From Nocardioides cremeus (GTDB taxonomy: Bacteria > Actinomycetota > Actinomycetes > Propionibacteriales > Nocardioidaceae), in assembly GCF_030518195.1 (NCBI RefSeq), contig NZ_JAULSC010000004.1, positions 212,708-276,707 on the forward strand: a DNA stretch of 64,000 nt, in the 5' to 3' direction. The notes below the pieces were generated by a model, which worked only from the letters and a program-made list of their open reading frames with translations, did no database searches and was not told where the DNA came from. Shown one piece after another: positions 51,286-59,365 of the stretch. Position numbers and translations under genes: made by a program. How positions within the stretch are numbered: the first letter of the stretch is position 1; each line of letters opens with the position of its first letter.

Positions 51286-52431
51286 GTGGCCGAGGCGTCT
51301 GGTCCCGAGGGGCCCGGGCCCGGGCGAGGCGGTACGCCGCCCGGCGACGGTCCGGCGGGAGCCCCGGCCGGGGTCTCGACGGGGGTCTCGGCTGGGGTCT
51401 CGGCCGACCGCGTCGAGCAGCTGCTGCTCGGCCACGCCCCGCACCTGACCCGCATCGAGGTCAGCGAGCGGGCCGGCGTGCCCCTCGAGCTGGCCCGCGA
51501 GCTGTGGCGGCTGCTGGGCTTCGCCGAGACCGCCGACGACGACGTCGCGTTCACCGAGGCCGACGTCGAGGCGCTGCGCCTGAGCGCCGAGCTGACCGGG
51601 CTGGGGGTCCTGGGCCAGGACTCGCAGGCCGCGCTGGTGCGCACCTGGGGTCGCTCCTTCGCCCGCCTGGCCGAGTGGCAGACCACGCTGCTGGCCCGGG
51701 TCGCGGCCGAGCACGCCGCCGGTGAGGCCGGTGCCGACGGTGACCCTGCCGACCCCGCTGGCACGGTGGAGGCGATGGCGGCGCTGGTCGCCGAGGTGCT
51801 GCCGCGCGTCGAGCAACTGCAGACCTACGCGTGGAAGCGGCACCTGGCCGGCGCGTCGAGCCGGCTGCTGGCGCTCAGCGACCAGGCGGCCAGCGCGGGC
51901 CCCGACGCGCCCGGTGAGACGGTGCTGCCGCAGGCGGTCTGCTTCGTCGACATCGTCGGCTTCACCTCGCGCTCCAAGTCGCTGCGCGAGGCCGAGCTGG
52001 TGGCCTGGATCGAGGAGTTCGAGCACGTCTCGAGCAGCGTCGTCGTCGAGCGCGGCGGGCGGGTCATCAAGAACATCGGCGACGAGGTGCTCCTGGTCGC
52101 CGACGACGTCGCCACCGCCGCCGAGATCGCCCTCGAGATGCTGCGCCGCGGCGACGACCCCGACGATGGGTTCCCCGCGGTGCGCGCCGGGGTCGCCTAC
52201 GGCGACGTGGTGCTGCGCCTGGGCGACGTGCTGGGCCCCACCGTCAACATCGCGGCCCGGCTGACCTCGCTGGCCCGGCCCGGCACGGTGCTGGTCGACG
52301 AGCGCGCCCACGAGCGCCTGGTCGCGCTCGACGCGGAGCGCGACCGGGCGTCGTACGCGTTCCGGCGCCCGCAGCGGGCGTCGGTCAAGGGCTACTCCCG
52401 GCTGCAGCCGTGGGTGCTGCGCCGGGCCTGA
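51286..52431 (+). CDS. Class III adenylate cyclase with N-terminal regulatory domain
   Basis: A 381-residue cyclase. Residues about 40-200 form a helical regulatory domain (VSERAGVPLELARELWRLLG, then LLARVAAEHAAGEA) like that of the pH-sensitive mycobacterial Rv1264. The catalytic domain follows. Metal-binding Asp222 is in FVDIVGFT and Asp266 in IKNIGDE; Lys262 is in the purine-recognition position. Asn321 and Arg325 in VNIAARL are the transition-state groups. All catalytic residues needed for a homodimer are therefore present. It is in an operon with a cNMP-binding protein. Confidence 0.9.
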   Translation: MAEASGPEGPGPGRGGTPPGDGPAGAPAGVSTGVSAGVSADRVEQLLLGHAPHLTRIEVSERAGVPLELARELWRLLGFAETADDDVAFTEADVEALRLSAELTGLGVLGQDSQAALVRTWGRSFARLAEWQTTLLARVAAEHAAGEAGADGDPADPAGTVEAMAALVAEVLPRVEQLQTYAWKRHLAGASSRLLALSDQAASAGPDAPGETVLPQAVCFVDIVGFTSRSKSLREAELVAWIEEFEHVSSSVVVERGGRVIKNIGDEVLLVADDVATAAEIALEMLRRGDDPDDGFPAVRAGVAYGDVVLRLGDVLGPTVNIAARLTSLARPGTVLVDERAHERLVALDAERDRASYAFRRPQRASVKGYSRLQPWVLRRA

Positions 52432-52435
52432 CCCG

Positions 52436-53398
52436 TCAGCGGATGGTGACCTGGCGGTTCGCCAGCCCGGAGCGCGCGGCGCGCTCCTCGGCGCTCAGCG
52501 GCGACTCGTCGGCCAGCGCGGCGGCCAGGTCGGCGGCGAACTGCGCGGCCGGGTCCTCGAGCGCCTCGGGGCCGGTGCCGACCGGCAGGTCCCACACCGG
52601 GGCCAGCAGTCCGTGGGCGCGGAACATGCCGACCAGCCGCGAGCCGGGGGCGATGTCGTCCTTGCCGGCGGCGTGCAGGCGGGCCAGGGCGTCGAGCAGC
52701 TGGTCCTCGGGCTCGGGCATCACCCAGCGCAGGTGCTCCTTGGTGCCGACGTTGGTCCAGTACGCCGCCTCCACCTGGGTCAGCCGGGCCGTCGGGTAGG
52801 CCGCCTCGTTGGCCTGGTCGAGCGCGCCGGCCATCGAGTCCTTGTCCTCGACGTCGGCGATCCAGTAGTCGAAGCCCTCGTGGACGGTGACGTCGAGCTC
52901 GTCGCCGGTCACCAGGTCCTGGAGCCGGGGACCGGCGCCGGGGGCGTCGGTGAGGCCCACCACGCCGGTCTCGCCGGCCTCCGCGGCGGCCAGCGCCTTC
53001 GTCAGCACGGCACCCAGGTCGCGGGCGGGGTCGCCGAAGGAGTGCTGGACCTGCAGGCCCAGCCAGATCTCGCCGCTCTCGCGCACCATCGCGGGCGCCG
53101 CCATCGGCAGCAGCGAGCAGAGGGTGACCTTGCGGTCGGAGCCCTCCACCGAGGGGTCGAGGGTCAGCGGGGCGGTGCCGGCGGGCACCAGCTCGCGCAG
53201 CGCGATGATGTCGCACTCGGAGGGCAGGCCCTCGAAAGGACGGTTCACGAACGCGTCGGCGCCGCCGCCGGGCGCGCCGTGGCAGGCCTTGTAGCGCTTG
53301 CCCGAGCCGCAGGGGCAGGGCTGGCGGGGGCCGACCTCGCCGGGGGTGGACTCGGTCGAGCGCTGGTCGCGGGCCTTGGTGCGGGACTTCTTCGCCAT
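52436..53398 (-). CDS. SEC-C motif protein (DUF5926)
   Basis: A 320-residue protein with a SEC-C zinc motif near its N-terminus: PCPCGSGKRYKACHG, ligands Cys28, Cys30, Cys39 and His40. The motif resembles the C-terminal tail of SecA and is found in many unrelated proteins. The rest (AFVNRPFEGLPSECDIIALREL ... LRWVMPEPEDQLLDALARLHAAG) matches an actinobacterial family of unknown function that I know as DUF5926. It converges on the cyclase gene with a four-base gap and lies downstream of the glycerophosphodiesterase gene. Confidence 0.82.
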   Translation of the reverse strand: MAKKSRTKARDQRSTESTPGEVGPRQPCPCGSGKRYKACHGAPGGGADAFVNRPFEGLPSECDIIALRELVPAGTAPLTLDPSVEGSDRKVTLCSLLPMAAPAMVRESGEIWLGLQVQHSFGDPARDLGAVLTKALAAAEAGETGVVGLTDAPGAGPRLQDLVTGDELDVTVHEGFDYWIADVEDKDSMAGALDQANEAAYPTARLTQVEAAYWTNVGTKEHLRWVMPEPEDQLLDALARLHAAGKDDIAPGSRLVGMFRAHGLLAPVWDLPVGTGPEALEDPAAQFAADLAAALADESPLSAEERAARSGLANRQVTIR

Positions 53399-53427
53399 GG
53401 GCGTGAACCTACCGGGCCCGCGGACGG

Positions 53428-54219
53428 CTAGTGGACCCCGAGGTCGTCGAGCAGCTGCAACACGTAGGCCGGCCGGTCGCTGATCACGGCGCTGACGCCC
53501 AGCTCGAGGCACAGCTCGAGGTCGCTGCGGGTGTTGACGGTCCACACGTGCACCTCGTGGCCGCTGTCGGCGATGCGGCGCGCGGTGCGCGGGTGCTCGC
53601 GCAGCTCCTGGATGCCCGGGCCCAGGATCCAGTCGCGGCCCACGCTGCGGCGCACCAGCGGCCAGGCGGCCATCTGGTCGACCAGCTGGACCACCCGCAC
53701 GTCGGGGGCGCGGCGGCGTACGCGGCGCAGGGCCTGCCACGAGAAGCTCATCACCCGTGCGGGCCCACCGGGGGCGGTCCAGCCGAAGTCGTCGAGCAGC
53801 TCGACGACCCGCTGCTCGACGAGCCCGCCGTAGCGGGTGGGGTGCTTGGTCTCGACCGCGAGCTCGACGCGGCGGTCGTAGTCGGCGGCGACCTCGAAGA
53901 GCTTGCGCAGGGTCAGGACCTTGCCGTGCTCCTCGTCGACGTCGGGGCGCTCGTCGTCGAGCTCGGCCCACGGGTGCTTCCAGGTGGCGAAGTCGAGCTC
54001 GGAGAGGTCGGCCAGGTCCATCGTCGACACGGTGCCGCGCGTGGCCGCCGTACGCCGCAGGTCGCGGTCGTGCACGCAGACCAGGTGTCCGTCGGCGGTC
54101 AGCCGCACGTCGCACTCGAGACCCTGGGCGCCGTCGTCGAGCGCGGCGATGTAGGCCCCCAGCGTGTGCTCGGCGTGGTCGTGGCTGGCGCCACGGTGGG
54201 CAAGGACCTGCGGCCTCAT
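53428..54219 (-). CDS. Glycerophosphodiester phosphodiesterase
   Basis: A 263-residue GDPD. VLAHRGASHDHAEHTLGAY contains the catalytic histidine (His8) and the first metal ligand region, LECDVRLTADGHLVCVHD the second metal-binding Glu/Asp and catalytic histidine, and VELAVETKHP the third acidic ligand. It hydrolyses glycerophosphodiesters to glycerol-3-phosphate and an alcohol. ATG 54219 is preferred over an upstream start because the motif begins within ten residues. No signal peptide is present, so it is cytoplasmic. Confidence 0.92.
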   Translation of the reverse strand: MRPQVLAHRGASHDHAEHTLGAYIAALDDGAQGLECDVRLTADGHLVCVHDRDLRRTAATRGTVSTMDLADLSELDFATWKHPWAELDDERPDVDEEHGKVLTLRKLFEVAADYDRRVELAVETKHPTRYGGLVEQRVVELLDDFGWTAPGGPARVMSFSWQALRRVRRRAPDVRVVQLVDQMAAWPLVRRSVGRDWILGPGIQELREHPRTARRIADSGHEVHVWTVNTRSDLELCLELGVSAVISDRPAYVLQLLDDLGVH

Positions 54220-54261
54220 GCGGCGATCATGGCGCACCTCGCCCGATGGGGCGAGCACGAG

Positions 54262-54546
54262 TCAGCGGCTGCCGTCCTCGCGCCGCCCCTCGCTGATCGC
54301 GGTGGCCGCGGCACGCAGGTTGGCCTCGGGCGGTCGCGACCCCTCGGGCAGGCGCCGGTGCAGCTCGGCGAGCACCTCGTCCTCGGGCCGCCCGGACAGC
54401 TCGTCCCCGACGCTGCGCAGCACCCGCTGCAGCTCCACGGTCGGCTCGGCCTCCTGGTCGGCCAGCCCCGCGCCCCGGTCGGGCTCGTGGCGCCGGGCGT
54501 CGTCGGTGGGGCCCATGGAGTGGTCGGCGGGGTCGTGGGAGGTCAT
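54262..54546 (-). CDS. Small hydrophilic protein, unknown function
   Basis: A 94-residue hydrophilic protein with a histidine-rich, low-complexity N-terminus and a helical C-terminal half (ELQRVLRSVGDELSGRPEDE, then VLAELHRRLPEGSRPPEANL). The C-terminal block resembles short actinobacterial proteins of unknown function. GGGGAC precedes the ATG. A repeat array lies upstream in the promoter region. Only moderately supported, since the gene is short and of low complexity. Confidence 0.55.
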   Translation of the reverse strand: MTSHDPADHSMGPTDDARRHEPDRGAGLADQEAEPTVELQRVLRSVGDELSGRPEDEVLAELHRRLPEGSRPPEANLRAAATAISEGRREDGSR

Positions 54547-54595
54547 GTCCCCGACGCTGCCACGGCACCTCCGGCGCCCACTCCCCCGGAGGGGT

Positions 54596-54745
54596 GCGGG
54601 TCGTGGCTCGGGTCGTGGTCTGGGTCGTGGCTTGGGTCGTGGCTTGGGTCGTGGCTTGGGTCGTGTGCCCAGGGACGCGTCAGGGCGCGTCCACGGACCA
54701 CCACTCGACCCACGACCCGGACCACGACCCGGACCACGACCCCCG
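54596..54745. repeat. Inverted arrays of a 12-bp unit around a palindromic core (copy A2)
   Basis: Six imperfect copies of NNGGGTCGTGGY occupy 54596-54667. The core GGGACGCGTCAGGGCGCGTCC follows in parts, and then copies of ACGACCCGGACC up to 54745. Unit, orientation and core match 36687-36850, so both are members of one family of intergenic elements. Confidence 0.83.
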
Positions 54746-54769
54746 TGCCCTCAGCGGGAGATCCGGGCC

Positions 54770-54835
54770 GGGTCAGCGCGAAGTACGGGCCGGGTGGGCG
54801 CGAAGTACGGGCCGGGTGGATGGGAGATTCAGGCC
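54770..54835. repeat. 22-bp units (copy B2)
   Basis: Three units, GGGTCAGCGCGAAGTACGGG (54770), GGGTGGGCGCGAAGTACGGG (54792) and GGGTGGATGGGAGATTCAGG (54814), are spaced 22 bases apart and match the units at 39137-39202. The last unit overlaps the 3' end of the AAA ATPase gene and includes its stop codon. Confidence 0.75.
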
Positions 54836-56034
54836 GGGTCGGCGTGGTCGCGCAGGTAGCGGCCGAAGTGGGGGACGGTGAAGGCAATCCGGCCGCGTTC
54901 GCCGGAGTAGATGAGCCCCTTCTTGAGCAGGGCGTCGCGGGCCGGAGAGAGCGACTGGGGCTTCTTGCCCAGCACGGCGGCGACGTCGGCGGTGGCGACC
55001 GCGCCGACCGGGTCCTCGCCGAGGTCGGCGGCGGCGTCGGCCATCGCGCAGAGGTAGTCGCGCTCCCCCGGCGTCGCGCGCTCGTAGCGGGAGCCGAAGA
55101 AGCCGACGGCCAGCTCGCGCTCGGCCTCGGGCGCGGCCACGGCGACGTCGTCGGCGCTGATCGGCGAGCGGGGCGCGTGGTCCCAGACCGCCTTGCCGTA
55201 GGCCTGGATGAAGTAGGGGTAGCCGCCGGTGGCGGCGTACATCGCGGCCAGGCCGTCGTCGGTGAACTCGGCGTCCTCCTCGGCGGCCGGCGCGCACAGC
55301 GCCCGGTCGGCGGCGTCGCGGGAGAGCCGGTCGATGCGCTGGTAGCTGAAGAGCCGCTCGGAGTACGACTTGCTGGCGCTGAGCACCGCGGGCAGGTGCG
55401 GCAGGCCCGCGCCGACGACGATCAACGGCAGGCCCGACTGGCTGATCTCGTGGCAGGCCGCGCAGAGCGCCGAGACGTCGGCGGGCCCGAGGTCCTGCAT
55501 CTCGTCGATGAAGACACCCACGCCCTTGCCGACGTCGGAGGCCAGGCCGCCCACGTCGGTGAGCAGCTCGACGAGGTCGATCTCGATGTCGCCGGAGTCG
55601 GCGCGGCCCCGGGCGGCGGGCACGTCGATGCCCGGGCTCCACCGGTCCTTGAGCTTGGCGTCGGCGCCGGCCTCGCGCTGCGCGAAGGCGCGCAGCACCG
55701 CGAGCACCTGGTCGACCTGGTCCTGCTCGGGGTGGCCCAGCTCGCGGATCGCCTGGTGCAGCGCGCTCGACAGCGGACGCCGCAGCCCCTGGTCGGGGCG
55801 CGCCTCGAGCTTGCCGGTGCCCCAGCCGCGGCGTACGGCGGCCGAACGCAGCGCGTTGAGCAGCACCGTCTTGCCGACCCCGCGCAGCCCGGTCAGCACC
55901 AGCGAGCGCTCGGGTCGCCCGCGGGCGACCCGCTCGAGCACGACGTCGAAGGCGCGCAGCTGCTCGTCACGGCCGGCCAGCTCGGGCGGTCGCTGGCCGG
56001 CGCCGGGGGCGTAGGGGTTGCGCACGGGGTCCAC
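54829..56034 (-). CDS. AAA ATPase with winged-helix end (orc/MalT-like)
   Basis: A 401-residue P-loop ATPase. Walker A is LTGLRGVGKTVLLN (residues 48-60), Walker B is VGVFIDEMQDL, sensor-1 region is LIVVGAGLPHL, and YAATGGYPYFIQAYGKAVWD is the lid. The C-terminal part (SPARDALLKKGLIYSGERG followed by FTVPHFGRYLR) looks like a winged helix. The family resembles archaeal-type ATPases and AAA proteins linked to DNA transactions or defence, but it is also common as a lone chromosomal gene in actinomycetes. It is divergent from the fpg/nei gene. Confidence 0.85.
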   Translation of the reverse strand: MDPVRNPYAPGAGQRPPELAGRDEQLRAFDVVLERVARGRPERSLVLTGLRGVGKTVLLNALRSAAVRRGWGTGKLEARPDQGLRRPLSSALHQAIRELGHPEQDQVDQVLAVLRAFAQREAGADAKLKDRWSPGIDVPAARGRADSGDIEIDLVELLTDVGGLASDVGKGVGVFIDEMQDLGPADVSALCAACHEISQSGLPLIVVGAGLPHLPAVLSASKSYSERLFSYQRIDRLSRDAADRALCAPAAEEDAEFTDDGLAAMYAATGGYPYFIQAYGKAVWDHAPRSPISADDVAVAAPEAERELAVGFFGSRYERATPGERDYLCAMADAAADLGEDPVGAVATADVAAVLGKKPQSLSPARDALLKKGLIYSGERGRIAFTVPHFGRYLRDHADPA

Positions 56035-56128
56035 GATCGGACGGTATCGGGATCTCTAGTCCTCGCGGCATACATCGCTAGCGAGTCGTAGCCCCACCTG
56101 CCTCCGGCCCGCGTCCTAGAGTGGGGGC

Positions 56129-56995
56129 GTGCCGGAGCTGCCCGAGGTGGAGGCGCTGGCCCTCGACCTGGGGGGCCGGCTGGCCGGGCGTGCGTTCACC
56201 AAGGTCCACCTCGCGCAGTTCAGCGCGCTGAAGACCTTCGACCCGCCGCTGGGCGCGCTCGAGGGCGTGCTGGTCGACGGCGTCTCCCGCCACGGCAAGT
56301 TCCTCGACATCGACCTGTCGGGCACCCACCTGGTGATGCACCTGGCCCGGGCCGGCTGGGTGCGCTGGCGCGACGAGGTGCCGGCCACCCCGCCGAAGCC
56401 CAGCCCGAAGTCGACGATCGCCGCCCGCATCGTGCTCGACGACGAGACCGGCCTCGACGTCACCGAGGCCGGCACCCGCAAGAGCCTGGCGATGTACGTA
56501 GTGCGCGACCCGCAGGAGGTGCCCGGCATCGCCAGCCTGGGCCCCGACCCGCTCAGCGAGGACTTCACCCGCGAGCGGCTCGGCGAGATCCTGCAGGCCG
56601 AGGGCCGCAAGCAGCTCAAGGGGGTGCTGCGCCACCAGGGCACCATCGCCGGCATCGGCAACGCCTACTCCGACGAGATCCTGCACGCGGCGCGGATGTC
56701 GCCGTACAAGCCGGCCTCCTCGCTCGACGACGACGAGCTCACCGTCCTCTACGACGCCCTGCGCGAGACCCTCGGCGCCGCGGTCGACCGCTCCCGGGGG
56801 CTGGCGGCCAGCGAGCTGAAGAGCGAGAAGAAGACGAACCTCGCGGTGCACGGGCGCACCGGTCAGGCGTGCCCCGTCTGCGGAGACACGGTGCGCGAGG
56901 TCTCGTTCGCCGACTCGAGCCTGCAGTACTGCCCCACCTGCCAGACCGGCGGCAAGCCGCTGGCCGACCGGCGGATGAGCAAGCTGCTCAAGTGA
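56129..56995 (+). CDS. Fpg/Nei family DNA glycosylase
   Basis: A 288-residue base-excision glycosylase. The N-terminus (M)PELPEVEAL supplies the catalytic proline and Glu3, and Lys57 in RHGKFLD is the beta-elimination lysine. The helix-two-turn-helix is around residues 165-200 (GRKQLKGVLRHQGTIAGIGNAYSDEIL). The C-terminal zinc finger has CPVC...CPTC (about residues 251-276). It is a DNA repair enzyme that removes oxidised bases. GTG 56129 is the start. The inferred Tn7-like element begins seven bases after its stop codon, so its 3' end may serve as an attachment site. Confidence 0.92.
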   Translation: MPELPEVEALALDLGGRLAGRAFTKVHLAQFSALKTFDPPLGALEGVLVDGVSRHGKFLDIDLSGTHLVMHLARAGWVRWRDEVPATPPKPSPKSTIAARIVLDDETGLDVTEAGTRKSLAMYVVRDPQEVPGIASLGPDPLSEDFTRERLGEILQAEGRKQLKGVLRHQGTIAGIGNAYSDEILHAARMSPYKPASSLDDDELTVLYDALRETLGAAVDRSRGLAASELKSEKKTNLAVHGRTGQACPVCGDTVREVSFADSSLQYCPTCQTGGKPLADRRMSKLLK

Positions 56996-57010
56996 GCCGG
57001 GTGTGACCTT

Positions 57011-57158
57011 TCACTTCAGTTGAGCAGCGCGGCTGCCGCGATGAGCGGACGGGTGGTCACTGTGCGCAGCGGCTTGTCATCACACATGAGCACCACTGCG
57101 CTTCTTGGTCACTTTAGTTGAGCAGTGCTTGGCCGTGTTGGTCACTTCAGTTGAGCAG
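57011..57158 (+). repeat. Three TnsB-site-like direct repeats at transposon end
   Basis: TCACTTCAGTTGAGCAG occurs at 57011-57027 and 57142-57158, and TCACTTTAGTTGAGCAG at 57109-57125. A degenerate fourth copy may begin at 57057. Direct repeats of about 20 bases with uneven spacing are the hallmark of transposase-binding sites at Tn7-type ends. The rest of 56996-57212 is free of genes. Confidence 0.75.
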
Positions 57159-57212
57159 CGGTCGGTTCGCGGGTCCGCCACCAGCGCAACGGTCCTCCCT
57201 TGTGTATCACGG

Positions 57213-58217
57213 TCAGTCGAAGAGGGCGAGTTGGTTTGAGAGCGCAGTGGCGGCGGTACGCGAGGGTCGCACGAGTGGCTTTGCTCGGTCGGCTGAGCGT
57301 TGGGCGATGATCCGGGCAAGGTCGTGTTCGCCCTTGGCGCGCGGTGACTTCGCGACGGTGTAGGTGCCGTCCTTGTTGTCCACGGCGAGCCCGGCGGAGA
57401 TCAGTAGCGCCATGGTGCTGCGGACATCGTTGGCCGTTCCTGCCCGGTACAACTTCTGCAGGGTCCGGGCAGTTTCTGCGGGGGTCACGCGGGTCTCTGC
57501 GACCTTGCCCTTCTGTTCGGTGGGCCAGACCTGCGTGTAGAGGATGACGGCGAGGTAGAGCGGCTTGATGGGGTCGTTCATGAACTTTGATGTGGCTTTG
57601 ATGGCGGTGAAGCCGGAGGCCGGGACGTTGATCTTGCGGATGCGAGCGCCCAAGTGAGGTTCGCGCCCGTGGCCGTCGATGCTGCCGTTCTTGGCGTCGT
57701 TGATTCGCTGGAACATGTACCGGTCGGGGTCACGGGCGAACTGGACGATGCAGGGTGCCTTCGAGGGCTTGTAGGGGTGGGTCGAGTCGAGCATGCGCTC
57801 GTAGATGATGCGGTCGACGGCGTCGGGGCCGATGTCGAGCGGCACGAACAACACGACGTCGACGTCGGTGACGTTGGCGAACCCTGCGGCGTCGTGCACC
57901 CTCGTGAGGTTGTTGTAGCGCAGTAGTTGGTCGCAGGCGGAGTCCACGCTCTTCGGCTGCAATGAGAGTCGGGCGACTTCGCCGACAAGGGCGGTGCCGT
58001 CGGTGAAGAGGACGGTGAGGTCGGGTGTGTCCGGGTCGGATGCACCGGTGGGGATCTTGGGGAACCGTTCGAAGTGTTGGACGGTGGCGGCCATGTCTTT
58101 GGGAAGAGTGAAGAGGAACTCGAAGGCCGAGACGACGTCGACTGCTTGGTCGTAGGTCTCGTACTCGCGCATGAGCCGTTGCACGGCGGCGCGCGGATCC
58201 TCCGGATTCTTCGACAT
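57213..58217 (-). CDS. Transposon cargo protein: PD-(D/E)XK-like region plus winged helix
   Basis: A 334-residue protein of unknown family. Residues 64-105 (TPDLTVLFTDGTALVGEVAR, then a helix with CDQLLRYNN) have the spacing of a PD-(D/E)XK nuclease core, with Asp66 and Glu80. The lysine position is taken by Ala82-Arg83, so activity is uncertain. Residues about 246-292 (TPAETARTLQKLYRAGTAND, then ISAGLAVDNKDGTYTVAK) look like a winged helix. The gene starts 29 bases after its partner at 58247-59365 and both are on the minus strand, opposite to the transposase genes. A defence or regulatory role is a guess. Confidence 0.65.
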   Translation of the reverse strand: MSKNPEDPRAAVQRLMREYETYDQAVDVVSAFEFLFTLPKDMAATVQHFERFPKIPTGASDPDTPDLTVLFTDGTALVGEVARLSLQPKSVDSACDQLLRYNNLTRVHDAAGFANVTDVDVVLFVPLDIGPDAVDRIIYERMLDSTHPYKPSKAPCIVQFARDPDRYMFQRINDAKNGSIDGHGREPHLGARIRKINVPASGFTAIKATSKFMNDPIKPLYLAVILYTQVWPTEQKGKVAETRVTPAETARTLQKLYRAGTANDVRSTMALLISAGLAVDNKDGTYTVAKSPRAKGEHDLARIIAQRSADRAKPLVRPSRTAATALSNQLALFD

Positions 58218-58246
58218 TGACCGTGTGACCCGTCTGATCGCTTGTG

Positions 58247-59365
58247 TCAGTCCGCGTAGGAGTCGACGAGGTCGTAGAAGGACAGGGGTCCGGGGGCGGG
58301 CTCTTCGCCGAGCGCGACGGCCTCGAAGCGGTCGCCGAGGACCTGTGAGAGGCGAGTGAGGGAGCCGAGGCTGGCACGAAAGCCGGGGTGAAGTTCGATG
58401 GTGTCGGGCCGGGTGATGAACAGGTCGTAGTTGGAGCCGTCGGTTTCGTCGGTCAGTGCCACGTGCAGGTAGGGGTTGCGGTGCATGACGGCGTAGGCGA
58501 CGTGGTTGGCGGCGATGTCGAGTTCTTTGAGGACCTCGCCGGTGGCCTGGGCGTCGAGGAAGGTGGGGCTGGCGAGCCGGATCTGGATGGGCCGCTTGGG
58601 TGCCTGGTTGACCACGCGCTGGCGGTTCGACATGAGTTCGCGTCGGTTGTGGGCGGCGAGGGCGAGCCGGTTGAGGATGCTGGATTCGAACACGTCGAAG
58701 TCGCCGTGGACGAGGGTGGCTCCGGCTTGGCGGCGGATTGCCACGTCGACCACGTTGCCGACGTGAAGGTGCATGGTGCGGACGGCTGCGCCGTGCCGTT
58801 CGGCCTCGCCGATGATTTCGTGGTGGTCGGGGCGCAGGTCGTCGCCTGCGAGTGCCGGGAAGGACCGCCCGTAGGAGGAGTGCCCGGTGCGCATCCGACC
58901 GGTGAGGCGTTGGACTTCGACTTCGGCGTGTTCGGACAGGGCGGTGCCGATGTCGGTGAAGTCGTCGTGGTCGAGGAAGCAGCGGACCACGTTGGGGGCC
59001 GCGTTGCTGATCCAGCCGCCCACGGTGCTCCAGCGGGGGTCGGCGGCGGGCACGCCGCCGACGAGGTGGAAGACGCCGTCGTAGGCGGTGGGCCATGCGC
59101 TGACGGTGAAGGGGCCACGGTGGTCGTTGACGTGCATGACGGTGACGGCACCGAGGGACTTGATGGTGCAGTGCCCGTCCTTGGCCGGGCGGATCGCCTC
59201 GATGGGGTTCGCGTCTTCGACGATGAGCGTCTCGAAGACGGTGTGCTCCTGAGGCTTGCCCTGGGCGGACCGGACGATGTCACCCAGCGGCGATAGGTCG
59301 CCGGTCTGGGCGAGATCCCAGACGGTCGCGTCGAAGCGGCTCATCGCCTGCTCGTCGCGTGTCAT
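58247..59365 (-). CDS. Transposon cargo protein, unknown family
   Basis: A 372-residue protein that I cannot assign. It has mixed alpha/beta character with many histidines and aspartates (for example CFLDHDDFTDIGTALSEHAE and RPDHHEIIGEAERHGAAVR). The C-terminal part has LFITRPDTIELHPGFRASLG. There is no signal peptide, membrane segment or obvious nucleotide-binding loop. ATG 59365 is the outer start and ATG 59344 an alternative. It is the first gene of a two-gene operon with the PD-(D/E)XK-like gene, so the two probably work together. Confidence 0.65.
   Translation of the reverse strand: MTRDEQAMSRFDATVWDLAQTGDLSPLGDIVRSAQGKPQEHTVFETLIVEDANPIEAIRPAKDGHCTIKSLGAVTVMHVNDHRGPFTVSAWPTAYDGVFHLVGGVPAADPRWSTVGGWISNAAPNVVRCFLDHDDFTDIGTALSEHAEVEVQRLTGRMRTGHSSYGRSFPALAGDDLRPDHHEIIGEAERHGAAVRTMHLHVGNVVDVAIRRQAGATLVHGDFDVFESSILNRLALAAHNRRELMSNRQRVVNQAPKRPIQIRLASPTFLDAQATGEVLKELDIAANHVAYAVMHRNPYLHVALTDETDGSNYDLFITRPDTIELHPGFRASLGSLTRLSQVLGDRFEAVALGEEPAPGPLSFYDLVDSYAD

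Noticed and set aside
54829..56034. AAA ATPase as TnsC of the neighbouring Tn7-like element
   Set aside because: It lies outside the proposed transposon end, on the other side of fpg/nei, is transcribed away from it, and its base composition matches the chromosome.
57009..57163. CRISPR array made of the three TCACTTYAGTTGAGCAG repeats
   Set aside because: Only three copies, with spacings of 98 and 33 bases, no regular spacers and no cas genes. Transposase-binding sites explain them better.
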